Origin: Litsea cubeba
Lineage: Eukaryota; Streptophyta; Magnoliopsida; Laurales; Lauraceae
Assembly (NCBI GenBank): GCA_012931725.1
Contig: CM022955.1
Coordinates: 11,186,885 to 11,250,884 of the forward strand
Direction: 5' to 3'
Length of the DNA stretch: 64,000 nucleotides
Translations under genes and position numbers: made by a program
Notes under the pieces: generated by a model
Database searches by the model: none
What the model was told of the DNA's origin: nothing
Seen by the model: the letters and a program-made list of their open reading frames with translations, nothing else
Part shown: in pieces, positions 40,489-50,425 of the stretch
Numbering within the stretch: position 1 is the first letter of the stretch
How the letters are laid out: every line of letters starts with the position of its first letter

Positions 40489-41340
40489 CAAGTTTGTGTC
40501 TAGGTTTTGCACTACACTTCAGTCATCCATGGGCACACAGTTGAGATTCAACACAGCTTACCACCCTCAGACGGATGAACAATTAGAGCGCACTATTCAG
40601 ACTCTAAAGGATATGCTCCGGGCATGTGTATTGGACTTTAAGAAAGATTGGGATGAGAGTTTGCCCCTTTGTGAGTTCTCGGGTCTCCTATAACAATAGT
40701 TGTCACTCTACCATTGGCATGGCACCGTTCGAAGCATTGTATGGATGTAGATGCAGGACTCCGGTGTGTTCGGAAGAAATAGGAGTACGGAGTTTCCATG
40801 GACCATCTGTGGCTGGTGATTCCAGCGAGAAAGTTAAGGCTGTGCAGATGCTTTTGAAGGAATCCCGTGACCGTCAGAAGAGCTATGCAGATAAGAGACA
40901 GAGGCCATTAGAGTTTTAGGTTGGTGATAAGGTGTTCCTCAAGGTTTCTCGGATGCGTGTTGTTGTCAGATTTGGCAAGAAAGGGAAACTTTCCAAGAGA
41001 TATGTGGGGTCGTTTGAGATTCGTACCCAGATTGGTGACATTGCGTATCGTCTTGCCTTGCCGCTAGAGTTGTCAGGTGTGCACAAAGTGTTCCACGTGT
41101 CGATGTTGCGTAAGTACATTCTAGATCCCACCCAGTGTGTTACCACACGAGCCACTGCAGATTCAGTCCGACACATCTTATGTGGAGCAGCCAGGCGGAT
41201 TATAGACACCAAGGAGATAGTTTTGCGGATGAAGACCATTCCATGGGTCAAAGTTCAGTGGGAGCACCACCATCCAGTGGAGGCTACGTGGGAACTCAGG
41301 GACTAGATCAAGAAAGCCTATCCTCATTTTCTTCCTATTG
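40489..41340 (+). pseudogene. integrase C-terminal half with chromodomain-like tail, chromovirus C
   Basis: Resumes with FVSRFCTTLQSSMGTQLRF, YHPQTDEQLERTIQ (catalytic Glu present) and, after a frameshift near 40680, GMAPFEALYGCRC and the GDKVFLKV, GKLSKRYVG and HKVFHVSMLRKYI blocks. The end, RRIIDTKE..LRMKTIPWVKVQWEHH..EATWELRD, fits the chromodomain-like motif of Tekay/Del chromoviruses, which tether integration to heterochromatin marks. Stops are at 40917 and about 41305. The piece lies between the PIF-like element and the polypurine tract. Confidence 0.88.
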
Positions 41341-41375
41341 AGGTATGTTTAGCCATTTGGAGGACCAAATATTCT

Positions 41376-41392
41376 TTTTAGAGGGAACAGGA
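41376..41392 (+). promoter_or_regulatory. polypurine tract of chromovirus C
   Basis: TTTTTAGAGGGAACAGGA directly precedes the LTR terminus TGTAAGG at 41393. The upstream phrase TTTGGAGGACCAAAT is shared with element D at about 53907, confirming the same lineage. Confidence 0.75.
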
Positions 41393-42374
41393 TGTAAGGT
41401 CCCCGACCTTAAATAGGGTGTTTAATTTCTTAATATTGGCGATTAGCCTAATTAATTGTGATTCTAGCTAATTAGGCGGGTTTAGTGGTTAAGTGAGTTT
41501 CTTTTATCATTAGAAAGTGGTTTGCGAAGTTTAGTTTGATTTTGAGTGCGATTAGTCTTAATAGGGGATTAGGTTGTGATTAATAGAAAAATTGAACATT
41601 TTTTCAAAAAATTTTGTTTTCGCCAAATTTGGGTATGTTGGAAAGATCTTATCACGCTCGTCATTTTTCGTTCTTGACTCGTCACGATTCGACGTCTCGA
41701 AGTCCTTTAAATAATCACATTTCTCTTAATTCACTCAAAGAGGGCATTTGAGTCATTTCCCCCTCCATCCCTCATCCTAAATCCCCATCCCAGGTCATTC
41801 ATTCGTTTCCTTCCTTTATTTGCAACTGCTGGAGTTTTTTTTTTCTCTCCCTTCCTGTAGACAACTCATTTGGCCCCTATGATAGCCTTAAACACCTGTC
41901 ATATATAGTGGTGCCCTCATTTCACCCATAATTGAATGATTAATGGCATAATTCATATTAACTAATGGCGATGAAGATGCTTGTTGATAGTTTTAGACAT
42001 TAGTTCAACGACTTCCAGAAATTCGTGAGAAGAAAGCGAATCGCATCAAGATCTCGAGTCCAACTCACCTTTCACACAAGAAGTGGACTACTACACTAAC
42101 CCTACATATTCCAGACCACTTAAGACATGCTTAGGCCAATCGTTGCGAAGATTACACCTAGCTTGCCTAAATACCACCCGATTATCCTAAGTTAGGAAGC
42201 CAGGTCCATTGATCCAGAGGTTACCCTCTTTTCTCAGCCCCTAATCATTAGGACAATTGAACCCTTGGATTCTTCACTTCGAGAGCTTTCCGACGGTATG
42301 TAGAATGTCCAAATCCGATAAGCGGATCAAAAGTTTTGAGTTTTCGAAGTTTGCTTTAGAAAGAGTGAAGGAAC

Positions 42375-45300
42375 TCCACCTAGGCACCCCATGTGTGCTG
42401 CCCACCCTACTCAAATCCACCTAGGCACCCCATGTGTGGTGCCCACACTCTCCACTCCACCTAGGCACCCCATGTGTGGCGCCCACCCTCCAAAATTAGT
42501 GGTTTGGCCTAAAACGGACCAGAACCACTCAACGTAGGAACCAAACTCTGAAAATGAATCACCTCCATCTAGGCACCACCTAAGTGGCGCCCACGCACTT
42601 CATTCCATCTAGACACCACTCAAGTGGCGCACACTCTTTATTCCATCTAAACACCCCATGGTGGGCGCCCACACTCTTCACTCCATCGAGGCACCTAATG
42701 TGTGGCGCCCACCCTCTTACTCCATCAATTTAACTTAGGGCAGCCCAGGACCACTCCAAACAAGGACCCAACTTCAAGGTGACGGAGTTCCATCTAGGCA
42801 CCACCCTTGTGGCGCCCACACTCCCCAGTCCACATAGGCACCATGTGGTGGGCGCCTACCATATCCAGTCCACCTAGGCACCACTCTTGTGGCGCCCAAT
42901 CAATTAAGTGCTAGTGTAGGTCATCTCAGCTAAACATCTATTCATTCTATCCCGACTCCAAATGGGACCAAACTTTGAGAATGATCCGAACAGCATAGGC
43001 TCCACCTCGTGGGCGCCTACCACGAACCAGTCCACATAGGCACCAGCCATGTGGCGCCCACCCTATGCAGTCACCTGGGCACCACCCCATGGGCGCCCAA
43101 CCTATTTTCCAATCCCTAATCTATCCCAAAACACTTAGGCCTCCTTGGGATGCGTGAAACCTTCTAGAAACACGAAGTAATGAAGCCCTATCCCTCCTAA
43201 ACTCATCCCAAACCTCTATTTAAGGATCTCTTAACCTCATTTACAAGGGAGCTACCCTAAAAAGAGAGAAAAGTATAGAGAATAAGCAAGAGGAGAAAGG
43301 TAGCCACCATTAGAGAGAGAGAGCTTCAGATATAGAGAAGTAGAAAGAGGAAATAGAAGAGGAGACTTCCATATATTCAACTAGAGCTATGATTCTTTCC
43401 ATAAGCTTCATTCTAGAAACTTAAGAAACGCATCATATACTGGTAGTCCTAGATCTCCCGTTTCTTTTATTGCATTTTATTATCATCTTTGTTTAAAAAC
43501 ATGCTTAGGATCATTTAGGCATCATAGATCTATATTAGTTCTTGATAAAAATGGTATCAGCATCTCATTACATTAATAACACGTTTAGATTCATACTAGT
43601 GGTGTAGATCTGCATTGATTTCGTAGTTCTAATTGCTTAATTAGGTTAGATCTCGCATTTATAGCATCATCATCATCATTTAGATCGAGAAGATTGCAAA
43701 AGGCCTTTAACAGAAAGGCTGGACGCCACCCCCTGGGCGCCTACCTTATCTCAGAAGGCTGGGCGCCACCCCTTGGGCGCCTACCCTATCCGAACTGGCA
43801 GGACGCCACCCTCTGGGCGCCTACCCTTCCGAGACAGGGTTTAGGTTTTAGATCTCTACCTTTTGCATCATTTTCTCGTAGTTTCGTTAATTGCATCATT
43901 AGTAGTTCGCATTAAGACATTCGCATCAATTACTGAATATCGAAAATTATGCTGAGAAACTCTAAGATTGTTGTGCATTCATTGTGATTTGTTGGAAACC
44001 ATGACTGAATAGGGTACGCACTACAGGTGTGGCGCCCAGGTGGATTGTTCCACCTTTGTGCACAATTTTTGATCTTTCGCATTTAGTTCATTTAGAAATT
44101 GCATAACAATGATATGTTTGCTTGTTTGATATGTTCTGAACTTCAAATTATTGTTTCTATCACATTTCACATCATATCATTTGAATCATAAAGTCATAAA
44201 ACCCAAAAAATCATAAAACATAGAACTATTTCTTCTCTTTCCTTACTCTCTAGTAAATTAGAGGAGAAACCAAAAACAAATTAAAAGATATCTAGAAAAT
44301 CTGAAAATAGTAGGTAGATAGTCTAGGTTATCAAATCTCGTGCCTAAGCAAGATAAACCCTAAAATATCATAATTAATTAACTTAAGGACCATCAAATCA
44401 TCGAGAACCCTAAAACAAATAATCTAACTAATTTGGACTAAAATTGGATTAAGGAATCACTAAGAATGATTAGGGATACCTAAACTATTAAGATAGGCTT
44501 CTTCTCCTTTGAGCCTAGCTTGCTTATTCACTAAAGTCCCTAATTGAGGATTAAATATAATTAATTAAGGCTCTAATCACAGTAAACACCCTTAATCCAA
44601 AAGATCTTGAGACTCCAATTAATTCGGATTAAAAATAACTAAAGACATAAAAAAAACCTAAAACAGATCCATCTGGGCGCCACCCCCTGGGTGCCCTGTT
44701 GCCAAATCCATCTGGGCACCACTCCCTGGGTGCCCAGCCTATTCATTCCCCAAGAAACCCCACTTGAAATTTAATCTAATTAATTAGGACTTTAACCAAC
44801 CCCAATTAATCACATAATACATTTGACTTGAAAGACCTGAAATCTTAATAAACTTAGATTCGAATTCACCTAAAAAATATAATACAAAACCAACAAAAAC
44901 TCTAAAATATCCATCTGGGCGCCACCCCCTGGGTGCCCTGCTTACGAAGTCCATCTGGGCACCACCCACTGGGCCCCCATCCTATTCTGTCACTGAGAAC
45001 ACCCCAATTGAAACAAAACTCGAATCAACACATAACAAAACTTTGTTAACTTAATAGACTTGAAACCTTAATCAATCTAAACTAGAATTAATGTAAAACG
45101 AATACACAACACAAAACCAAGATAGACATCAACCTGGGCACCACTCCCTGGGCGCCCAGCCTTCCAATCCATCTGGGCACCACCCCCCTGGCGCCCATCC
45201 TATTCCTTCACTAAGAAATTCCTAATTAAAACTTCTAATTAAACCAATCCCAATTAAAACACTAAAACACTTTTAGACGTAAGAAACCTGAGACCCTAAT

Positions 45301-46525
45301 CAAATCCAACTTCGAATCTATCTAGAAACACAAAACAAACCGAACATCAAGACAGTCACCTGGGCACCACTCCTTGGGCGCCCAGCCTGTCAATCCACTT
45401 AGGCACCATCCCTTGCGTGCCTACCCTACCCATTCCTTTGGAAACCATTAAACCCAATTAATTGAAACATAATTCATCCCCAATTGAACACATGAACAAA
45501 CACTTTCCATCAAATACTAAGTCCTATCAATTCAAACTTGAGTTGACCTAAGAATCACAAAACCTAACCAAACCATAGAACACATCCATCTGGGCGCCAC
45601 CCCTTAGGGTGCCCATCCTGCCAAATTCACCTGGGTACCACACACTGGGCGCCCAGCCTACTCTTTTTCAGAAAAGCCCCAAATTCACAACTTAACTTAA
45701 TTGATTAAAACCTCAAACCAATCCATACCAACCTAATAAAACACTTTTAACTTAAAACACTTGAAACCTTAATCGATTCAGACTTAATACCCAAAACCCT
45801 TTGGAACCGACCAAACAATAAGGCATCCATCTGGGCACCACCCCTTGGGCACCGAGCTTATCAATCCACTTAGGCACCACTCCCTGGGCGCGTAGCCTAT
45901 CAATCCATCTGAGCACCACTCCTTGGGCACCCAGCTTATCAATCCACTTAGGCACCACTCCCTGGGCGCCCAGCCTATCAATCCATCTAAGCACCACTCC
46001 CTGGGCGCCCAGCCTTCCAATCCACTTAGGCACCACTCCCTGGGCACCCATCCTATCAGTCCACCTGGGCACCACCCTCTGGGCGCCCATCCTACACTTC
46101 AACCCTACCTAATCAATTCAAGTAAAAACCAATAATTAAACACCTTACAACTTGAACTAATTAAGACCAGAATCTAAATCAATCCCCGGACCCAAGGACC
46201 AGTAAGTAACTCCCATCCGGGATAGTTGAAAATCATAGGCAATCCACTTGGGCGCCACTCCCTAGGCGCCCATCCTGCCAATTTACCTGGGTGCCACTCC
46301 TTTGGTGCCTATCCACCCACTTGCACTAAAACACGAATCCTCGTTTTGTTTCAAAATTCTAATCTGCATCACTTTGACATTAGAACATCAGAGACTTAAA
46401 ACAATCTTAGACATTAAAATTCATCAAGTAAAAACCCCCGGAATTCCGGAAAGAGATCGAAAAGTCGAAAAGTCTGAAAAGCATAAACTGTCAGGATAGG
46501 CTCCGCCCCCTGGGCGCCTACCCTA
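42375..46525. repeat. GGCGCC hairpin-unit array
   Basis: More than 30 units of the form TGGGCRCC - 7 to 9 bp (ACTCCCT) - GGGCGCCCA, each a potential hairpin. They are dense at 42375-42900 and 42990-43115. At 43720-43835 there are three. From 44668 to 45660 they come in pairs with a period of about 220-240 bp (starts near 44668, 44908, 45130, 45356 and 45586). From 45826 to 46098 there are seven uninterrupted 39-bp copies. Loops and spacers vary while the arms stay similar. Confidence 0.9.
45826..46098. repeat. 39-bp tandem array, seven copies
   Basis: The unit is CAATCCACTTAGGCACCACT followed by CCCTGGGCGCCCAGCCTAT. Because 39 is 13 codons, both strands give repetitive shadow frames (minus-strand GAQGVVPKWID); these are not genes. 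Confidence 0.95.
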
Positions 46526-47142
46526 GTTTTAATCTCAAATTGTGATTTTCGACTACTTTTTTGGAATTCTGATTTAAATTGAAAATAACAGAACTTTAAA
46601 AAATTTAAAAAAACACATTAGTCAGAACCTCAAAACATCCCTTAACCACTCTCGATCAAAACCACAACTCAAAACAAATCGAATCAATTAAAATCTTACC
46701 CAACAAACTGCTTAGGCGCAAGAACTATTAAACTTAGGCTATTTACACCCTAGGATTAAATTGGATTACCTTCTTAGGTAGCTTAGAGCATTAGGCTTCA
46801 CCCCATCACTCTTCTTGTTCCGTTAGGGAATCGGGAAAGCTGATGTGGGCGGTCTAGGACCTTAGGTTAGGGTTAATTCGATGATCAATGAAAAAGCATT
46901 AATCACGTAAATCCAAGTAGATCCCCTAGTTAGGCCCTTCTAGCCCCATATCAAAAATCCATAAAAACTATTAAACTAACAAAATAAACCCAAAAAGATT
47001 TTTCCTTTATTTCTTCCTCCATTTCAGGTGCCAGATATTTAATTGAACTTAATGATAAAAGGAAATGAAGAACTGACTTCTAAAATTGAATAAATGAGAA
47101 TGATGAGATGAGATGAGTGATTTCGCACACATTTTTTACTTC

Positions 47143-47239
47143 GGCCCATTGGCCACCCTTAAATAATCACGGCCCATTGGCCACCCTAAACCAAACACTG
47201 GCCCATCGGTCACCTCCAATCAATTACGGTCCATCGGCC
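47143..47239. repeat. GGCCCATTGGCC units, four copies, 28-29-bp period
   Basis: Perfect copies at 47143 and 47171, and GGCCCATCGGTC at 47200 and GGTCCATCGGCC at 47228. Each is a near-perfect inverted repeat. Confidence 0.9.
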
Positions 47240-47560
47240 TTTCACTTTTATCAGTTGTGTATCGCACATGAAAAACACAGAAAACACAAGTCAAAGTCTC
47301 ATTTGTATCATCATTTTGGTTTGAAAAGTCAGCCTTTAAACCCTATTTTGCCAAGGCATCTGAAGGGGGTACCCGAGAACGGGGCTGATCCTCTTCTTAA
47401 ATATTTGGCACCTCCCCCCATTTATTTTCTTTATTTTAGTTACTTTATTTTACTTGGATTTATTATGATTATGCTGTGTGAGGATTAACCTTTATTTGGA
47501 CTTTAACTCATGACCCGGAATTGACCCCATATTAAACAGACCCAATGAAATCCAAAGTAA

Positions 47561-48464
47561 TGTGACAGGACAACTGTCATGTGTTGCCGGCAGCACATTA
47601 GACGAGAGGAAGAACCCACCCACTTATTTTCTCTCCACATTTCTTCGACTTTCATCGAAGAACGGTGTTACGACCGTATCCGTAGCTGGCAATCGTGATC
47701 CATTGATTTTGAGGGTAGTCAGAATCCTCATTTTCGATGTAAAATTGAAATAGCATATATAGATGAATAGAGATTTCCCCATGCAAAATGCCCTTTCTTT
47801 CGGGGGGGGGGGTCGAAATTCACATCCGACACCTCCCTCTTCATTTCTCCTTCATGCATGTGCCATTGGAGATGGGATTCAAGGCCAACCAAGCTCATCA
47901 TCTTCTTCATCTCTTCTTCCTCTACATCTTGACCTAAATTTGGCAAGTTTTCCTCAACCCTTTCTTCCCATTTCCTTCCTCATTGTTGGAGAGATCTTGC
48001 ATGTGGATAGATCTCCTTGCTTTTTTTTCCATTGTGCTCTTTGGGTGTAGGAGAAGGGTTTTTGGAAGTGTTTTGACTTGGGTGAGAGTGGAGAGCTCCT
48101 TCCTCCTTTATCTTCTCAAGATTTCCATTTCTTCACTCTCTTTGGTGAAGGCAAGTAGATTAGCTTTATCTATTGCTCTTGCATGTATATTTATCTTCAC
48201 TCTTGACAATGCAATTGTTTAACAACCCATGATGCCAAGCTTGTCTATGTTTATTTGGATTTTCAAATGCTAGATTAGGGAATTAATGGAATTGAACCCT
48301 AATTGAATGGTTGGGTTTGTTGATGGGAGGAATGGAATGGATGTGGAAAGAGAGCAAGAGGCTCTTTTTCTTGCAGGGATGGTCTTGGAGGAGAGGGGAT
48401 TTGATTCCTCAAGGTTTTGGACTCAAAATGAGTCATTTTCTGCAATTCTAGGCACTTGGCTCGA
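47561..48464 (+). other. LTR C, continued after the insertion
   Basis: CT-rich leader-like sequence (TCATCATCTTCTTCATCTC) with a G10 run near 47808. Small frames at 47763-48222 lack domains. Homology to the solo LTR resumes gradually. Confidence 0.5.
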
Positions 48465-48605
48465 GCCAACCTTCATTTCGCTCGAGCCAAGGAGCTTTTG
48501 GGAAGTTTGGCTCGAACTGACCTTAGTTCGCTCAAGCCAAGGAGGTTTTGTGAGCAGTTCGCTCGAGCTAACTTTTGTTAGCTCGAGCGAACTGTTTCGA
48601 GCTCA
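48465..48605. repeat. GCTCGAGC palindrome cassette in LTR C
   Basis: TTGGCTCGAGCCAA, TTCGCTCGAGCCAAGGAG, TTGGCTCGAACTGACC, TTCGCTCAAGCCAAGG and AGTTCGCTCGAGC...GCTCGAGCGAACT alternate. The last pair forms a long hairpin (arms AGTTCGCTCGAGCTAAC / GTTAGCTCGAGCGAACT). The cassette sits immediately upstream of a conserved LTR block (GGAAGCCATAACTTTTGACC). Confidence 0.92.
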
Positions 48606-49907
48606 AGATGACCATCTTCCGGAAGCCATAACTTTTGACCCGTTCGTCGGAATTTGAAGTTCTACATATCGTCGGAAAGCCCTCGAGACGTAGAATCCAA
48701 TGGTATACATATTTTAATGATCAGATATTGGGAATGAAAGTGGTTATTGGATCAATGAACCAAGCCCTTATCTTTTTTGGAAATGGATTCTAAACCTAGT
48801 TTGGACCCTAGGTTGGAACCTATCGACCCTACCTTTGTATGACCAATTGGGTAAAATGAAAACGAAGCACGTTTGGCTTGGTGTGCTTCGTTGGTTGTTC
48901 GGGATTTTTCGTATACTAACGTAACTTGGTCGAATGCGTATGGGATTGACTTAATTGGTGCCCAACAACTTTCGTACACCATGGGCCCACCAAACTAGGA
49001 CACCATTGACTCATCCTCCATACTTACTCCGTTGGGGATACGCTCGGTACACGATAGACAACTCTTGACCTAGGATTAGCTTGTTCTTAACTCTTGACTT
49101 ACGAATCATGTATTCGTAAAGCTTGTCGTACCTTGTACACTCTAATCTTATATTTTTATATAATTTGTAACCTAACTTTTATAATTAGGATTTGACCGGA
49201 CTTAGAGTGTATCCTTTGGTACCTTCATCTTGTATTGATGAACACGCGTGGATAGACTTGGAAAAGGACTACTCATAGAACTTGGAAACTTGACTTGTAT
49301 CTTGGCTTGGCTCGGAGTAGCCCTCAACTTGTTATCTTGTACTTAGAAACCTATCCACGTGTATTTGTCTTGGAACTTGGGTTGTATACAAACCATCACC
49401 ATCAACTTGCATTCATGACCAGCTGTAGACTGATGATTATAAAGTGGGTTGGATATCGGACATTAGGGTGGACAGTCGGCTGTGGACGCCGGATACTGGA
49501 CACTAGGGTGGACAGCCGGCTTTGTACGGAGTCCATGGCGTAAATAGCCAGGAGCGGGCTCAGACAGTGCTGCTATCCTAAGACCGGGAGCTAGGATCCC
49601 CCTAGAGCCGAACTTTGGATATTTGTAGTCGGCTTGGATGTCACTTATACCCCCGTGAGATGGCTAGGACGTCGATGGAGTCTCCTCTTGCTTAGCATTG
49701 CATTTCATGGATGGTTATTCTTGTAATCTTTCTAGGATTTATCTTGTCACTTGATTCCTTTAATTACTCATGCTTTATGCCTAGCTTGTACCTTGCTATC
49801 TTTTAATCATGTACTTGTCTTTATCCTCTTATAAAACATGTTATGAATAATGTATATTGCTTTTCTTCTTGCCAACATATTGTTGATCCTTTATTCCATA
49901 GTGTGCA

Positions 49908-50024
49908 GAGGATACCTACGACTATTACGCCGACCCGGATGTCGAGGCAATCCCAGAGGATCCTCAATCGGGGGAGGAGGACGAGGTACGAGAGTGGGGT
50001 GCGATGACGTAGCATAGCGTCATC
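49908..50024 (+). other. conserved acidic mini-ORF and stem-loop in LTR C
   Basis: A splice-acceptor-like site (TTTATTCCATAGTGTGCAG, ending 49908) precedes a 34-codon frame, 49908-50012, with core IPEDPQSGEE and EVREWGAM. The solo LTR has the same arrangement at 60489. The stop overlaps a stem-loop, GATGACG - 8 nt - CGTCATC, at 50003-50024. Function is unknown; it may be an exon of an LTR transcript or a regulatory RNA element. Confidence 0.5.
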
Positions 50025-50425
50025 CTTCCCGGCACTAGTGCGCGTTACACGAGGACATTTATTATCGTGCCACCTTATTTCATCTTTTGGTTTAGATCTT
50101 TTGGACTTGTCCATCTTAGCACTGTATATCTTTTGTACTAGGACCTAGGTTTTTGAGATGGTCCTGATGTTTATAAACTTTATATGTTTTATCTTTTGAA
50201 ACTTGAATATAATGGAATGAAATCCATACTTGCTTTGATATTCCTACAGGTTTAATGTTGTGTTTACCGGACAAGTCCCGTTGATTATTTGTTAATGAGG
50301 CTCAACTACACAATCCTCACAGCGGATTTCGATCCTTGGGCATTAAGGGCAATTTTTTTTAATTAGCCCTAAAGTTCACACCCCAGATCCAGTTTGATTA
50401 TTAATTAGGTTTGGGGGACGTGACA

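Larger units (their letters stand above)
41840..47560. mobile_element. repeat-rich, probably non-autonomous insertion inside LTR C
   Basis: This block has no match in the solo LTR. It contains hairpin arrays (42375-46525), a plant-like promoter with CTATTTAAGG at about 43211 and GAGAGA-rich leader, and a tail with GGCATCTGAAGGGGGTACCC-type sequence near 47360. No coding domain was found, which suggests a non-autonomous LTR element. The direct repeat GACAACT lies at about 41864 and 47569 and could be a target duplication, but terminal repeats were not established. Confidence 0.4.
33527..50425 (+). mobile_element. chromovirus C (Tekay/Del-like Ty3/gypsy), 5' truncated, with three insertions
   Basis: RT, RNase H and integrase pieces lie in order on the plus strand, ending in a chromodomain-like tail, polypurine tract and 3' LTR. 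gag, protease and 5' LTR are missing. Insertions: a minus-strand chromovirus LTR plus short leader (35284-38711), a PIF-like element (38823-40488) and a repeat-rich block inside the 3' LTR (about 41840-47560). Lineage from the chromodomain-like end and LTR termini TGTAAGG...GTGACA; a judgement by eye. Confidence 0.8.
41393..50425 (+). repeat. 3' LTR of chromovirus C, about 9 kb including an insertion
   Basis: Termini are TGTAAGGTCCCCGACC and GGGGGACGTGACA. The first about 430 bp and the last about 2.7 kb align by eye with the solo LTR at 58036-60990 (shared blocks: GGGTTTAG..GAGTTTCTTTTA.CATTAGAA, TCGTCGGAAAGCCCTCGAGACGTAGAATCCAATG, CCATGGCG..AATAGC-GGAGCGGGCT). The middle has no counterpart and is treated as an insertion. 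Without it the LTR would be near 3.3 kb. Confidence 0.75.

Noticed and set aside
45752..46102. Repetitive frames on both strands with a 13-residue period
   Set aside because: They follow from the 39-bp tandem array; amino-acid repetition is a by-product.
42375..46525. CRISPR-like array
   Set aside because: Units are imperfect, spacers are not unique or of constant length, there are no cas genes, and the context is a plant retrotransposon LTR.
41864..47575. GACAACT direct repeat as proof of a hAT or LTR insertion
   Set aside because: It is only seven bases, and no matching terminal inverted or long terminal repeats were found; kept only as a hint.
47763..48222. Ser/Leu-rich small frames as a gene
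   Set aside because: They lie in the CT-rich part of LTR C and differ in frame; no motif.
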